Shown: positions 8,438-17,228, counted from the first letter of the stretch. The stretch: 40,419 bases of DNA from OMSK01 sp902492995 (GCA_902492995.1 CABUNR010000011.1:1-40419); one strand, 5' to 3'. Notes: generated by a model from the letters alone, not told the origin. Made by a program: numbers and translations.

Positions 8438-9757
8438 ATGAAAAATATAGTATTTAAAACAAAGTTTGATGAATGTAAAAACTTAAATAAAATTGTAAAA
8501 AAAATAGATAATAACTTTTTTACAAATATTTCATATAAATTATTAAATTTATGGATATTTTATCCATTATTAATGATGTTTATAACATATAAATTTAATA
8601 GTACTATATCCCGTAACATAATGTTTTATTTACTTATTTTTATAGGAGTAATAGGTTTAATAGTTGGAATTTTAAAAATAATTAAAACTAAAGAAAAAAA
8701 TATTGGAATTATATTAGGAATACTTTTATTAATATGGTGTTTAATAACAAGCCTTTTTTCTAATAATTATAATTTAGCATTTACAGGAGAATTATATAGA
8801 AAAGAAGGATTTGAAACATATTTGCTATATGGTGGAATTTTCTTACTTGGCATTTTAATAAATGATAAAAATATGAAAAAACTAATTAAAAATTTATTAT
8901 TTGTAGAAGTAGTGTTAGGCGTAATTGCACTAGTAAATAATGACATAACATATAAATTAATGAACAACCAAATGGCATATACAGCTATATTTTCAAATAT
9001 TAATCATTATGGATACTACTTAATGTTTGGAATTATTCTATCTATATATATGTATTTAAATAGTAAAAAAATATATAAAATTCTTTATCTGGTAGTATAT
9101 ATTTTTTTACTACATGTTCTATTACTAAATGATACATTTGGTTCATTTATTTCAGTATCATTAACACTTTTTTTTATAATACTTTATTACCTAATAAAAA
9201 GAAAAAATATAAAAGAGTTAGTATTTATAATAATTGGATTTATATTAATTACGTCTTTAACATTTAAAAATAATGAAAATATATGCTATAAAAATTTTAA
9301 AAGCATATTTAATGATGCAAAAGTAGTAAATAAATCATTAAATAATAAAAATAATGTAAATCAAATAGATGAAATTGGATCTTTTAGAGGTGAATTGTGG
9401 AAATATGGTATAAAATTTATAAGGCAAAAACCAATTATAGGGCATGGAATTGAATCAACTTATATACTATATAGTAATAATGGAATATTTCAAACAAGAC
9501 CACATAATATATTAATTCAATTTGGTGTTTTTACAGGTATACCAGGAATTATATTATATTTATCATTTGTAATGTCAATAATAATAAAAAAATTAAAAAA
9601 TATAAACAAAATAAATGAATTAAGTTTATTTTGTTTAGGTGTAGTAATATGTTATTTTATTTCATCACAATTTGGTAATTCCATGTTTTATACAACACCA
9701 TATTATATGATTTTTTTAGGATTTATGAGTAAAAATAATAAAAAAGAATTAAACTAA
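8438..9757 (+). CDS. O-antigen ligase/PglL-like (Wzy_C) membrane protein
   Basis: 439 residues with about ten to twelve membrane segments and one large extracytoplasmic loop (about residues 280-355). The loop ends in PIIGHGIESTYILYSNNG...RPHNILIQFGVFTGIPGI, the Wzy_C/O-antigen ligase pattern with its conserved His-Asn after Arg-Pro (about residues 354-357). This superfamily includes O-antigen ligases (WaaL), polysaccharide polymerases (Wzy) and pilin O-oligosaccharyltransferases (PilO/TfpO/PglL). It follows directly after the pilin-like gene, which resembles the pilA-tfpO pairing, so pilin glycosylation is a reasonable but unproven reading. A teichoic-acid or capsule polymerase is the main alternative. 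A weak hairpin (9744-9762) lies at its end. Confidence 0.75.
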   Translation: MKNIVFKTKFDECKNLNKIVKKIDNNFFTNISYKLLNLWIFYPLLMMFITYKFNSTISRNIMFYLLIFIGVIGLIVGILKIIKTKEKNIGIILGILLLIWCLITSLFSNNYNLAFTGELYRKEGFETYLLYGGIFLLGILINDKNMKKLIKNLLFVEVVLGVIALVNNDITYKLMNNQMAYTAIFSNINHYGYYLMFGIILSIYMYLNSKKIYKILYLVVYIFLLHVLLLNDTFGSFISVSLTLFFIILYYLIKRKNIKELVFIIIGFILITSLTFKNNENICYKNFKSIFNDAKVVNKSLNNKNNVNQIDEIGSFRGELWKYGIKFIRQKPIIGHGIESTYILYSNNGIFQTRPHNILIQFGVFTGIPGIILYLSFVMSIIIKKLKNINKINELSLFCLGVVICYFISSQFGNSMFYTTPYYMIFLGFMSKNNKKELN

Positions 9758-9798
9758 TTCTTAAAATATGATAAGATATGTATGAATGGAGGCACTAT

Positions 9799-11079
9799 AT
9801 GTTAAAAGAAAAATTATTACCAGCGGATATATTTGTTGTTGTAAATAAAACAATATTAAATGATCAAGATAGAAAACTTTTAACAATGCTATATCAACCA
9901 ATAATAGGTTCAAATGCAATAAGTTTATTTTTAACACTTTGGTCATATTTAGATAAAATGGAATTAATGAGCCTTGAATGTACACATCATCATTTAATGA
10001 TGAGTATGAGAAATAGATTAGAAGAAATAATAGAATCAAGAGAAAAATTAGAAGCAATAGGTCTACTTAGAACATATATAAAAAAAGATAACATAAATAA
10101 TTATATATATGAATTATATTCACCAGTAAGTCCAAATGAATTTTTTTCAAATCCTATTCTTAACGTATCATTATATAATAACGTAGGAAAAATTGAATAT
10201 GAAAAACTAAAAGAATACTTTAAAATACCTAAATTTAATTTAAAAGAATATGAAGATATATCATGTAGTTTTCAAGATGTATTTGAAGTATCAAATATAA
10301 GCTCGTTTGAAAATATGACAAATGATTTAAAAAGATTTAATAAAAATAAATTAAGTTTAGTATCAAAAATAGATATTGAAAATGTTTTATCATTAATCCC
10401 AGATGAAATGTTAAATATAAGAAGTGTAACAAGAGATACAAAAGACTTAATATATAAATTATCTTTTATATATAATTTAAATGATGATGAAATGAGTGAA
10501 TTAATAAGAAATTCTATAAGTGATAAAAAAACAATAGATAAAAAACTTCTAAGAGAAAATTCAAGAAATTACTATCAATTTGAAAATAGTGGTAAATTGC
10601 CATCAATAGTATATAGAAATCAACCAGAATATTTAAGAAAACCAATTGGAGATACATCAAATAAAGCAAAAATGATATATCAATTTGAAACAACAAGTCC
10701 ATATGATTTTTTGGTAAATAAACACGGAGGAGAAAGGCCAACTAAAAATGAATACCAAATATTAGAATATTTACTTATTGATATGAATTTAAAACCAGGA
10801 GTTGTTAATGTTTTATTAGATTATGTATTAAAAAGTAATAATAATAAATTAGTAAAAAAATATATAGAATTAATTGCTGAACAATGGTCAAGAAGCAAAA
10901 TAGAAACAGTAGAAAGTGCTATGGATTTTGCACTAAAAGAAGATAAACAAAAGAAAACAAAAACTAAACAAAAGAAAGTAATAGAACAAAAACCATCATG
11001 GTTCAATAAAGAAATAAAAGGATTAGAAGCAAAAGAAGATGAAGTAGAAGAAATAAATAAAATATTAAGCGAATATTAG
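9799..11079 (+). CDS. dnaB: Replication initiation and membrane attachment protein DnaB (Firmicutes type)
   Basis: 426 residues from the ATG at 9799; a longer frame from 9778 exists, but TGGAGG (9787-9792) points to 9799. The N-terminal winged-helix domain contains LLTMLYQPIIGSNAISLFLTLWSYLD and a MRNRLEEIIESREKLEAIGLL segment. The C-terminal DnaD/DnaB2-type domain (about residues 290-390) has TKNEYQILEYLLIDMNLKPGVVNVLLDYVL and the IAEQWSRSKIETVESAMDFA motif, equivalent to YxxxIxxxW. In Bacillota this protein helps DnaI load the replicative helicase at origin or restart sites. A Lys-rich linker and a small acidic tail finish it. It is followed by dnaI, as in Bacillus subtilis dnaB-dnaI-...-thrS. 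Confidence 0.9.
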   Translation: MLKEKLLPADIFVVVNKTILNDQDRKLLTMLYQPIIGSNAISLFLTLWSYLDKMELMSLECTHHHLMMSMRNRLEEIIESREKLEAIGLLRTYIKKDNINNYIYELYSPVSPNEFFSNPILNVSLYNNVGKIEYEKLKEYFKIPKFNLKEYEDISCSFQDVFEVSNISSFENMTNDLKRFNKNKLSLVSKIDIENVLSLIPDEMLNIRSVTRDTKDLIYKLSFIYNLNDDEMSELIRNSISDKKTIDKKLLRENSRNYYQFENSGKLPSIVYRNQPEYLRKPIGDTSNKAKMIYQFETTSPYDFLVNKHGGERPTKNEYQILEYLLIDMNLKPGVVNVLLDYVLKSNNNKLVKKYIELIAEQWSRSKIETVESAMDFALKEDKQKKTKTKQKKVIEQKPSWFNKEIKGLEAKEDEVEEINKILSEY

Positions 11080-11098
11080 ATAATTCTAATATTTTTTT
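11073..11098 (+). terminator. AT-rich hairpin with T tract after dnaB
   Basis: ATATTAGA (11073-11080), loop TAAT, TCTAATAT (11085-11092), then a T run. Weak stem, overlaps the stop codon. Confidence 0.55.
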
Positions 11099-11147
11099 GT
11101 ATTAATTTTTTAAATATAATGTTATAATTTATTTAGTAGGTGATAGT

Positions 11148-12062
11148 ATGCAAAAACTAAAAGAAAGTATAAAATTAGAAAAAGATAACAATTTTAGTCT
11201 AAAAACATCATTTGAAGAATCACTAAAAAATCCTAAATTCAAAAAATTATGTGAAAAATTAAAAATAAAAGAGGAAAAATTATATAAATATACAACAATG
11301 TTAGAAGATTCTAGTATTGAATATGATAACTGTTTAAATTGTAAAAATATATTAGAATGTAAAAATAAAATAAAAGGATATGCTTACTTACCAGAAATAG
11401 AAAATAATCAAGTAAAATTTGGATATAAGATGTGCAAAAAAAATGAAAAAATAAAAAAAGAACATCAGTATTTAGAAAACGTTTATTGCTATAATATTCC
11501 AGAAGAAATAAAAAATGCTAAAATGAAAGATATAATAGTAGATGATAAAAATAGGTTTAAAGTAATAAAATGGCTAAATAATTTTATAAAGACATATGAT
11601 AATACAAAACCTATGAAAGGATTATATTTATATGGCTCATTTGGAAGTGGAAAAACATATTTAATATCGGCTATGTTTAATGAATTAGCTAAATCCGGTG
11701 TTAAAAGTGCTATAGTATTTTATCCAGAATATTTAAGTAATTTAAAAAGTTCATTTGGAAAATTAGATTATCAAGAAAAAATAGATAAATTAAAAAAGAT
11801 ACCATTACTTTTAATAGATGATATAGGAGCAGAAACAACGACACAATGGAGTAGAGATGAGGTATTATGTCCTATAATGCAATATAGAATGCAAGAAAAA
11901 TTGCCAACATTTTTCACATCCAATTTAGATTTGGAATTACTAGAACAACATCTTGCTTTATCTAAAAATGGAATAGAAGAAGTAAAAGCAAAAAGAATAA
12001 TAGAAAGAATAAATGCATTAACAGAAAAAGAAGATTTAATAACAAAAAATTATAGAAAATAG
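11148..12062 (+). CDS. dnaI: Primosomal helicase loader DnaI
   Basis: 304 residues. The N-terminal part (to about 110) has a zinc-binding-type cysteine set, NCLNCKNILEC and a later MC, as in DnaI. The C-terminal AAA+ domain has Walker A GSFGSGKT (about residues 162-169) and Walker B LLLIDDIGAET (about 221-231), then an arginine-rich sensor/finger region (CPIMQYRMQEK, FFTSNLDLELLEQHL). Together with DnaB it loads the replicative helicase onto DNA. TGTTATAAT (11120-11128) is a possible extended -10 and AGGTGA the ribosome site. Nine bases separate it from the next gene, so the following genes are likely in the same operon. Confidence 0.95.
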   Translation: MQKLKESIKLEKDNNFSLKTSFEESLKNPKFKKLCEKLKIKEEKLYKYTTMLEDSSIEYDNCLNCKNILECKNKIKGYAYLPEIENNQVKFGYKMCKKNEKIKKEHQYLENVYCYNIPEEIKNAKMKDIIVDDKNRFKVIKWLNNFIKTYDNTKPMKGLYLYGSFGSGKTYLISAMFNELAKSGVKSAIVFYPEYLSNLKSSFGKLDYQEKIDKLKKIPLLLIDDIGAETTTQWSRDEVLCPIMQYRMQEKLPTFFTSNLDLELLEQHLALSKNGIEEVKAKRIIERINALTEKEDLITKNYRK

Positions 12063-12071
12063 GGTGGTTTT

Positions 12072-12914
12072 ATGATTCCAAAAGAAGATATATATAAATT
12101 AAAATTAGACTTAAAGAAATATTTAAATCAAAAAACAAATTATTCTATAATAAGTTTAGAAAGTAAATTAGATTTATTATCCAAAGATGATTTATTTGTT
12201 TTAATTTGTGATTTATTTAAAGATTCTGTAGATAATTTTAATTTTGAAACCCCAGTATACTATAATAAATATTTATTTAAATGTATAGATTATTTAAATA
12301 GAGATGAAATAAAAAATAAAGAATATATAATAAAAAAAATAGAAAAAATAAAAAAAATAATAACAGACAAAATAAATAATAACAAAAGTAATACAAACGT
12401 TTCAATATCTAATAAAGCATTTTTACTAAGTTTAAATAGTGAACTTAATTATATAGTAGTTAAACTTAAAAATGAAAAAAACAACAATATATTAAATATG
12501 AATGATACATATGATATATTAAATGAGCTTATATTTAAAATAAGAAATCCTATATATGTAGAAGAAATTTTAAATAATTATCCTAATCTAATATTAACTA
12601 AAAAAAATAATAGATACTTATTTGAAGAGGTATATGATAAATATTTAAATGTTTTACTTAATAGAAATGATAATTATGAATTATTATATTTTAATAAATT
12701 AGTTTTAACATTTTTAAAAAATTCTAATAATAATGAAGATATAAAAATAATAGTTTTAAATAAATCAAATAAATTATTATCATCATTAGATAGTAGAAAT
12801 ATATCAAAAGAAAAAATAGAAAAAATAAAATTTTTCTTAAAAGAATTAAATGATTTTTATTTAAATCCCAATTTAACAATAGGAAAAAGATTAGAAAATT
12901 TAAAAATAAAATAA
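12072..12914 (+). CDS. Hypothetical helical protein after dnaI
   Basis: 280 residues of unrecognised family, rich in Asn, Lys, Ile and Leu and predicted to be almost all alpha-helical. No signal peptide, membrane segment, cysteine motif or nucleotide-binding motif is visible. GGGTGG (12063-12068) precedes the ATG. In Bacillus subtilis, ytxB and ytxC occupy the place between dnaI and thrS, but I cannot show homology to either. It ends with TAA, and the next gene continues in the same frame three bases later, so the two frames are separated only by one stop codon. Likely real because of spacing and length; function unknown. Confidence 0.7.
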   Translation: MIPKEDIYKLKLDLKKYLNQKTNYSIISLESKLDLLSKDDLFVLICDLFKDSVDNFNFETPVYYNKYLFKCIDYLNRDEIKNKEYIIKKIEKIKKIITDKINNNKSNTNVSISNKAFLLSLNSELNYIVVKLKNEKNNNILNMNDTYDILNELIFKIRNPIYVEEILNNYPNLILTKKNNRYLFEEVYDKYLNVLLNRNDNYELLYFNKLVLTFLKNSNNNEDIKIIVLNKSNKLLSSLDSRNISKEKIEKIKFFLKELNDFYLNPNLTIGKRLENLKIK

Positions 12915-12917
12915 AAT

Positions 12918-13979
12918 TTGAAAAAAATAGAAAATTTAGAAAAATTCACTATAAAAAAAGTGAATTGGAAAAATTATAAAGAAAATAATAGATATATATT
13001 AACCTTTGATGATCCAAATGCAAAAATACTTGAAAATGCTATATCATTTGATTGTTTAAAAAATGGTAACTATTTACTAGGATTATACGTAGTAGATATG
13101 GATGCTTATTTAGATGGAGAAAATAACTTAAAAGAATATATATATGAAAATACTATGAGTATAAAAGGATATCCAATGGTTCCAAAAGAAATAACAAATA
13201 AACTTTCTTTAGAACAAAATAAAAGAAAAAAAACAATTGCATACTTATTTGAATTAGATAGAAATTTATGCGTTGTAAACTTTAAAGTAGAAAGGCATAA
13301 CATAAAAGTAAAATATAATTTAAAATTCAGTGATGTAAAAAAGATAATGGAGTATCCATTAGATACAAAACTTAAAAGAAAAGTAAGTCAAATATATAAT
13401 TTATCAAAATATATACTAAATGATAAAGAAGAAAAAGAAGAATATCATGAAGTAAAAGAAATTTCAAAAAAAATTCTATATGATAATGAATATAAAGAAA
13501 AAAATAAAGGTGCAAAAATGATAAGTAATTATCAAATATTTTTAAATTCTTACATTCCATTATACTGTTATCAACATGATCTTCCATATTTATACCGAAA
13601 TAATGAATTTAATAGAAGTATAAAATTAATAACAACATTAAAAGAAAAATATAAACATAATATTGATTTAGAAGATGTATTAAGCTTTGTATATGCTATA
13701 TATGAACCATCAAATTATTCAACAGAAAACAAAGGACATGCAGGTCTTAATTTAGATGCATATGGTGAAGTTAGTAAACCTCTTAGGTCACTAGCATCTA
13801 TAGTAAACCAAAAACTAATAAATGAATATTTTATAAATGGTTTAGTATTAAATGAAGAAGATAAAAAAGTATATATAAATGAACTAAATAAAATATGTGA
13901 ACAATTAAATAAAAAAAGAATACTATATGATAACTATATATATGAAGCAAATAAAATTTTGAAAAAAAATAAAAAATAA
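12918..13979 (+). CDS. RNB-fold protein (RNase II/RNase R-like) with degenerate active site
   Basis: 353 residues beginning at a TTG; no convincing Shine-Dalgarno is visible, and the start is uncertain. Two conserved RNB landmarks can be matched. The active-site stretch FDDPNAKILENAIS aligns with the RNase II pattern IDxxxxxDxDDA, keeping the first Asp but having Ile, Glu and Asn where the other three catalytic Asp stand. The late stretch AYGEVSKPLRSLASIVNQKLI aligns with YxHFTSPIRRYxDLxxxRxL. Between them the NGNYLLGLYVVDMDAYL and YPMVPKEITNKLSL strings match the usual LGVHIADVSxYV and MLPxxLSxxxCSL. The S1 and cold-shock domains of full RNases II/R are absent. I infer an RNA-binding or structural pseudoenzyme, not an active exonuclease. 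Confidence 0.65.
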   Translation: MKKIENLEKFTIKKVNWKNYKENNRYILTFDDPNAKILENAISFDCLKNGNYLLGLYVVDMDAYLDGENNLKEYIYENTMSIKGYPMVPKEITNKLSLEQNKRKKTIAYLFELDRNLCVVNFKVERHNIKVKYNLKFSDVKKIMEYPLDTKLKRKVSQIYNLSKYILNDKEEKEEYHEVKEISKKILYDNEYKEKNKGAKMISNYQIFLNSYIPLYCYQHDLPYLYRNNEFNRSIKLITTLKEKYKHNIDLEDVLSFVYAIYEPSNYSTENKGHAGLNLDAYGEVSKPLRSLASIVNQKLINEYFINGLVLNEEDKKVYINELNKICEQLNKKRILYDNYIYEANKILKKNKK

Positions 13980-13981
13980 TA

Positions 13982-14010
13982 TTTACACCAATCTTATAAT
14001 ATGATAATAT
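13982..14010 (+). promoter_or_regulatory. Promoter of the thrS T-box operon
   Basis: TTTACA (13982-13987), 17-base spacer, TAATAT (14005-14010). It starts three bases after the preceding stop codon. Other -10 registers nearby (TATAAT 13995) have unsuitable spacing. Confidence 0.6.
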
Positions 14011-14016
14011 ATATCT

Positions 14017-14211
14017 AAAGCGATGATAAAGACACGATTATCTAATCAATGTTTAAAAGCGAATTAGGGATGGTGTAAGCCTAAGTAAATAAATTAGATA
14101 ATTACTACTTTTGAGTGAAATAAAAAATATTTCCGGGTTAACCGTTATATAAATAAGTAACAAGGTAGGATGGTACCGCGAATATTCGCTCCTTATTTAA
14201 GGAGTTTTTTT
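14017..14211 (+). promoter_or_regulatory. T-box riboswitch, threonine specifier ACT, upstream of thrS
   Basis: The helix ATTATCTAAT/ATTAGATAAT leads into TACTACTTT, where ACT at 14104-14106 occupies the specifier position (threonine). The distal loop is GGTGTAA. The T-box sequence AGGATGGTACCGCG is at 14167-14180. A clear intrinsic terminator follows: CTCCTT (14189-14194), loop ATTT, AAGGAG (14199-14204) and seven T. It should turn on the next two genes when tRNA-Thr is uncharged. Confidence 0.9.
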
Positions 14212-14230
14212 GTTAGAAAGAGGGTTTTGC

Positions 14231-14758
14231 ATGAGTATTATTAAAGTAAGCGATAAAGAAACAGTAAATGTTTACAAATTTATGGAAATGTGTGGATTAA
14301 AATGTGAAGTTAAAAGAAATATTTTAATATCACATAAAATAATGTTGAAAAAATTATATAAAAGAAAATTAGCTTTTCCAGAAAATGTAATTGTTCCAAC
14401 TAAAGTAGCCTTTCAAAACATAAAAGATGAAGATATAAAAAGAGGTGAAGTTGTTATAGTAAAAGATGACTATCAAAGGAAAATAGCATATTTTAATCCA
14501 ACAAGATTAAATATTGAATGGCTTTTAAATAGTCTTAAATTAGAAGAACAAAAAGAATTTGAAGAAGAAACTACACCTGTTCAATATAAACCAGGTTATA
14601 TCAAATATTTACAAAAACAAACAAAAAGACAAATTTTAGAAGAACAACAAGATATTTTAGTAGGAATAGAAGAAACATTAGAGGAAGAAAATTATCAAGT
14701 AAAGGAAAAAGCAAGAGTAAAACGATATCAAAAAAAAGGGTTTGGAAGGAGATATTAA
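14231..14758 (+). CDS. Hypothetical protein between the T-box and thrS
   Basis: 175 residues from ATG 14231; AAAGAGGG (14216-14223) supports this start over an upstream TTG. No family recognised. The first half is mixed alpha/beta (MSIIKVSDKETVNVYKFMEM then VIVPTKVAFQNIKDEDI), the second a charged helical stretch rich in Glu, Gln and Lys, ending in a basic KARVKRYQKKGFGRRY tail that could bind nucleic acid. It ends one base before the thrS start, so it is coexpressed with ThrRS under control of tRNA-Thr charging. It does not resemble the TGS domain that this ThrRS lacks. Confidence 0.7.
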   Translation: MSIIKVSDKETVNVYKFMEMCGLKCEVKRNILISHKIMLKKLYKRKLAFPENVIVPTKVAFQNIKDEDIKRGEVVIVKDDYQRKIAYFNPTRLNIEWLLNSLKLEEQKEFEEETTPVQYKPGYIKYLQKQTKRQILEEQQDILVGIEETLEEENYQVKEKARVKRYQKKGFGRRY

Positions 14759-14759
14759 A

Positions 14760-16517
14760 ATGATTAATATAAAAGAAGATAAAGAATTAATGCCACTTAA
14801 TCACTCATGTGCTCATTTACTAGCACAAGCAGTAAAGCATTTATATCCAAATGCTAAATTTTGGGTAGGACCAGTTATTGAAGATGGTTTTTATTATGAT
14901 ATAGATTTAGATGGTAAAGTGCTTACAGAAGATGACTTAGAAGTAATAGAACGCGAAATGAAAAAAATAAGTAAAGATGGTAAAAGAATTGTTAGACATG
15001 AAATAAGTAAGAGTGATGCTTTAGAAATGTTTAAGGATGATCCATATAAAATAGATTTAATATCTAGAATGGATGAAGATAATACAGTTATTACATGTTA
15101 TACACAAGGTGATTTTACAGACTTATGTAGAGGTCCTCATGTAGAATCAGTAAAACTTTTAAAACATTTTAAATTACTTAAAGTATCAGGTGCATATTTT
15201 AAAGGAGATTCTAACAATAAAATGCTTCAAAGAATATATGGTGTATGTTTTAAAACAGAAGAAGATTTAAAAAATCATCTAGAAGAACTAGAAGAAAGAA
15301 AATCACGTGATCATAGAAAACTTGGAAAAGAATTAGAACTTTTCATGACAGATGATTTAGTAGGTAGAGGTCTTCCTATGTTCTTACCAAAAGGATATAT
15401 TGTATTTGAAATACTTGAAAGATATATAAGAGAAAAAGAAAGACGTCTAGGATATCAACATGTTCTTACACCTTGTATGGGAAATGTAGAATTATATAAG
15501 ACAAGTGGACATTTTGAACACTATAAAGATGATATGTTTCCAGTTATGGAAGTAGATAATGAAGCATTTGTACTTCGTCCAATGAATTGTCCACATCATA
15601 TGATGATATATGCTAATAAATTACATTCTTATAAAGAATTACCTATAAGAATAGGTGAAATAGCTCATGATTTTCGATATGAATCAAGTGGTTCATTAAA
15701 AGGAATAGAAAGAGGAAGACACTTCTGTCAAAATGATGCTCATCTATTCGTAACAAAAGAACAAATAAAAGATGAATTTAAAAAGGTAGTAGATTTAATC
15801 TTAGATGTATATAAAGATTTTAATATAACAGATTATAGATTTGTTTTATCATTAAGAGATCCAAGTGATAAAGTAAAATATCATCAAGATGATGAAATGT
15901 GGGAAGAAGCAGAAAATGGACTTAGAACTGTATTAAATGAATTAAATATAAATTATACAGAAGAAATAGGAGAAGCTGCATTCTATGGACCAAAACTAGA
16001 TGTAAATGTAAAACCAGCTGTTGGAAATGAGTATACATTATCAACATGTCAACTAGATTTCTGTCTTCCAGCTAAATTTGATTTAAAATATGTAGATAAA
16101 GATGGAAGTAAAAAAACACCAGTTGTACTTCATAGAGCAATACTAGGTTCCATTGATAGATTTATGGCATATATCCTTGAAGAAACAAAAGGAAACTTAC
16201 CAACATGGTTAGCTCCAGTTCAAATAAATATAATTCCTGTAAATAATGAATATCATTTAGAATATTCAAAAAAATTATATGAGTTATTGAGCGATAATAA
16301 TTTTAGAGTTGAACTAGATGATAGAGAAGAAAAATTATCATATAAAATGCGTGAAAGTCAAACAAAAAAGATTCCATTTAATATAATAATTGGACAAAAT
16401 GAAGTAGATAATAATACGATAAGTTATAGAAAACATGGATCTAAAGATACAATAACATTAGATAAACAAGACTTTATTGATATGATTAAATATGTGGTAG
16501 AAAATAAAGAATTTTAA
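14760..16517 (+). CDS. thrS: Threonyl-tRNA synthetase lacking the TGS domain
   Basis: 585 residues from ATG 14760 (AAGGAG at 14746-14751); an upstream TTG at 14742 is not needed. Family members are usually about 640 residues and begin with a ~60-residue TGS domain; here the protein starts right at the editing domain (NHSCAHLLAQAVKHLYP with the HxxxH motif, and DLCRGPHV). Class II motifs follow: the catalytic core has RPMNCPHHMM (about residues 273-282, with the zinc-binding Cys), RIGEIAHDFRYE, and AILGSIDRFMAYILE near the end. The C-terminal anticodon-binding domain starts at about WLAPVQINIIPV. It charges tRNA-Thr and should edit Ser-tRNA-Thr. The T-box upstream agrees with identity. Confidence 0.97.
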   Translation: MINIKEDKELMPLNHSCAHLLAQAVKHLYPNAKFWVGPVIEDGFYYDIDLDGKVLTEDDLEVIEREMKKISKDGKRIVRHEISKSDALEMFKDDPYKIDLISRMDEDNTVITCYTQGDFTDLCRGPHVESVKLLKHFKLLKVSGAYFKGDSNNKMLQRIYGVCFKTEEDLKNHLEELEERKSRDHRKLGKELELFMTDDLVGRGLPMFLPKGYIVFEILERYIREKERRLGYQHVLTPCMGNVELYKTSGHFEHYKDDMFPVMEVDNEAFVLRPMNCPHHMMIYANKLHSYKELPIRIGEIAHDFRYESSGSLKGIERGRHFCQNDAHLFVTKEQIKDEFKKVVDLILDVYKDFNITDYRFVLSLRDPSDKVKYHQDDEMWEEAENGLRTVLNELNINYTEEIGEAAFYGPKLDVNVKPAVGNEYTLSTCQLDFCLPAKFDLKYVDKDGSKKTPVVLHRAILGSIDRFMAYILEETKGNLPTWLAPVQINIIPVNNEYHLEYSKKLYELLSDNNFRVELDDREEKLSYKMRESQTKKIPFNIIIGQNEVDNNTISYRKHGSKDTITLDKQDFIDMIKYVVENKEF

Positions 16518-16540
16518 GTAATCATTTGATTACTTTTTTT
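16516..16540 (+). terminator. Rho-independent terminator of thrS
   Basis: AAGTAATCA (16516-16524), short loop, TGATTACTT (16527-16535), then T residues; overlaps the stop codon. TATAAT at 16543-16548 follows directly and may be the -10 of the next gene. Confidence 0.85.
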
Positions 16541-16562
16541 CATATAATTAATAGGTGATAAA

Positions 16563-17228
16563 ATGAAAGAACAAAATGTATTAAAATTTTATTTATTAGC
16601 GACTACGTTAAAAGAAAAAATAAGAAGTGGATTAGTACTTTGGAATGTCAAAAAAGAAAGATTAGAAAGTGTAGCAGAACATATATATGGAACATGTATT
16701 TTAGCAATTTCTATAGATAGTGAATATGACTTAGATATAGATTTAAATAAAGTGTTAAAAATGTTAGTGTTACATGAACTTGAAGAAGTTATAATAGGTG
16801 ATTTAACACCATTTGATAATGTTTCAAGAAAGGAAAAATTAAGAATTGGTAAAAAAGCTGTATCAAAAGTATTAAAAGATGTAGTAAAAAAAGCAGAATA
16901 TGAATGTTTGTTAGATGAATTTAACGCACATATTACAAAGGAATCTAAATATGCATATATGTGTGATAAGTTAGAATGTGATATATGGATAAAACTATAT
17001 GAAGATTTAGGATATAATGATATAAATCAAAAAAATTTAAAACCACTAAAAAATAAAAAAGTAAAAAAAATAATAAAAAATGGTGCTACAAATATAGCGG
17101 ATATTTTTATTGAATTTGATAAAGATATATATAAAGAAGATGAAGTATTTAAAAATATATTAAAATATATAAAAGATAATAATTTAAAAAATATACTTGA
17201 AATAGAATTAAATGGACAAAATAAATAA
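16563..17228 (+). CDS. HD-domain hydrolase, YfbR-like
   Basis: 221 residues. The pattern VAEHIYGTCILAISID ... LKMLVLHELEEVIIGDLTPFD matches HD_3/YfbR-type hydrolases: the first His in AEH, the HD-equivalent His-Glu in HELEE and the later Asp in GDLTPFD. Such proteins are often 5'-nucleotidases or nucleotide phosphohydrolases. The usual HD doublet is His-Glu here; as HD-superfamily chemistry needs the Asp, its activity is not certain. AGGTGA is the ribosome site. It precedes the sigma-K gene, with no clear terminator between, and may share its transcript. Confidence 0.7.
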   Translation: MKEQNVLKFYLLATTLKEKIRSGLVLWNVKKERLESVAEHIYGTCILAISIDSEYDLDIDLNKVLKMLVLHELEEVIIGDLTPFDNVSRKEKLRIGKKAVSKVLKDVVKKAEYECLLDEFNAHITKESKYAYMCDKLECDIWIKLYEDLGYNDINQKNLKPLKNKKVKKIIKNGATNIADIFIEFDKDIYKEDEVFKNILKYIKDNNLKNILEIELNGQNK

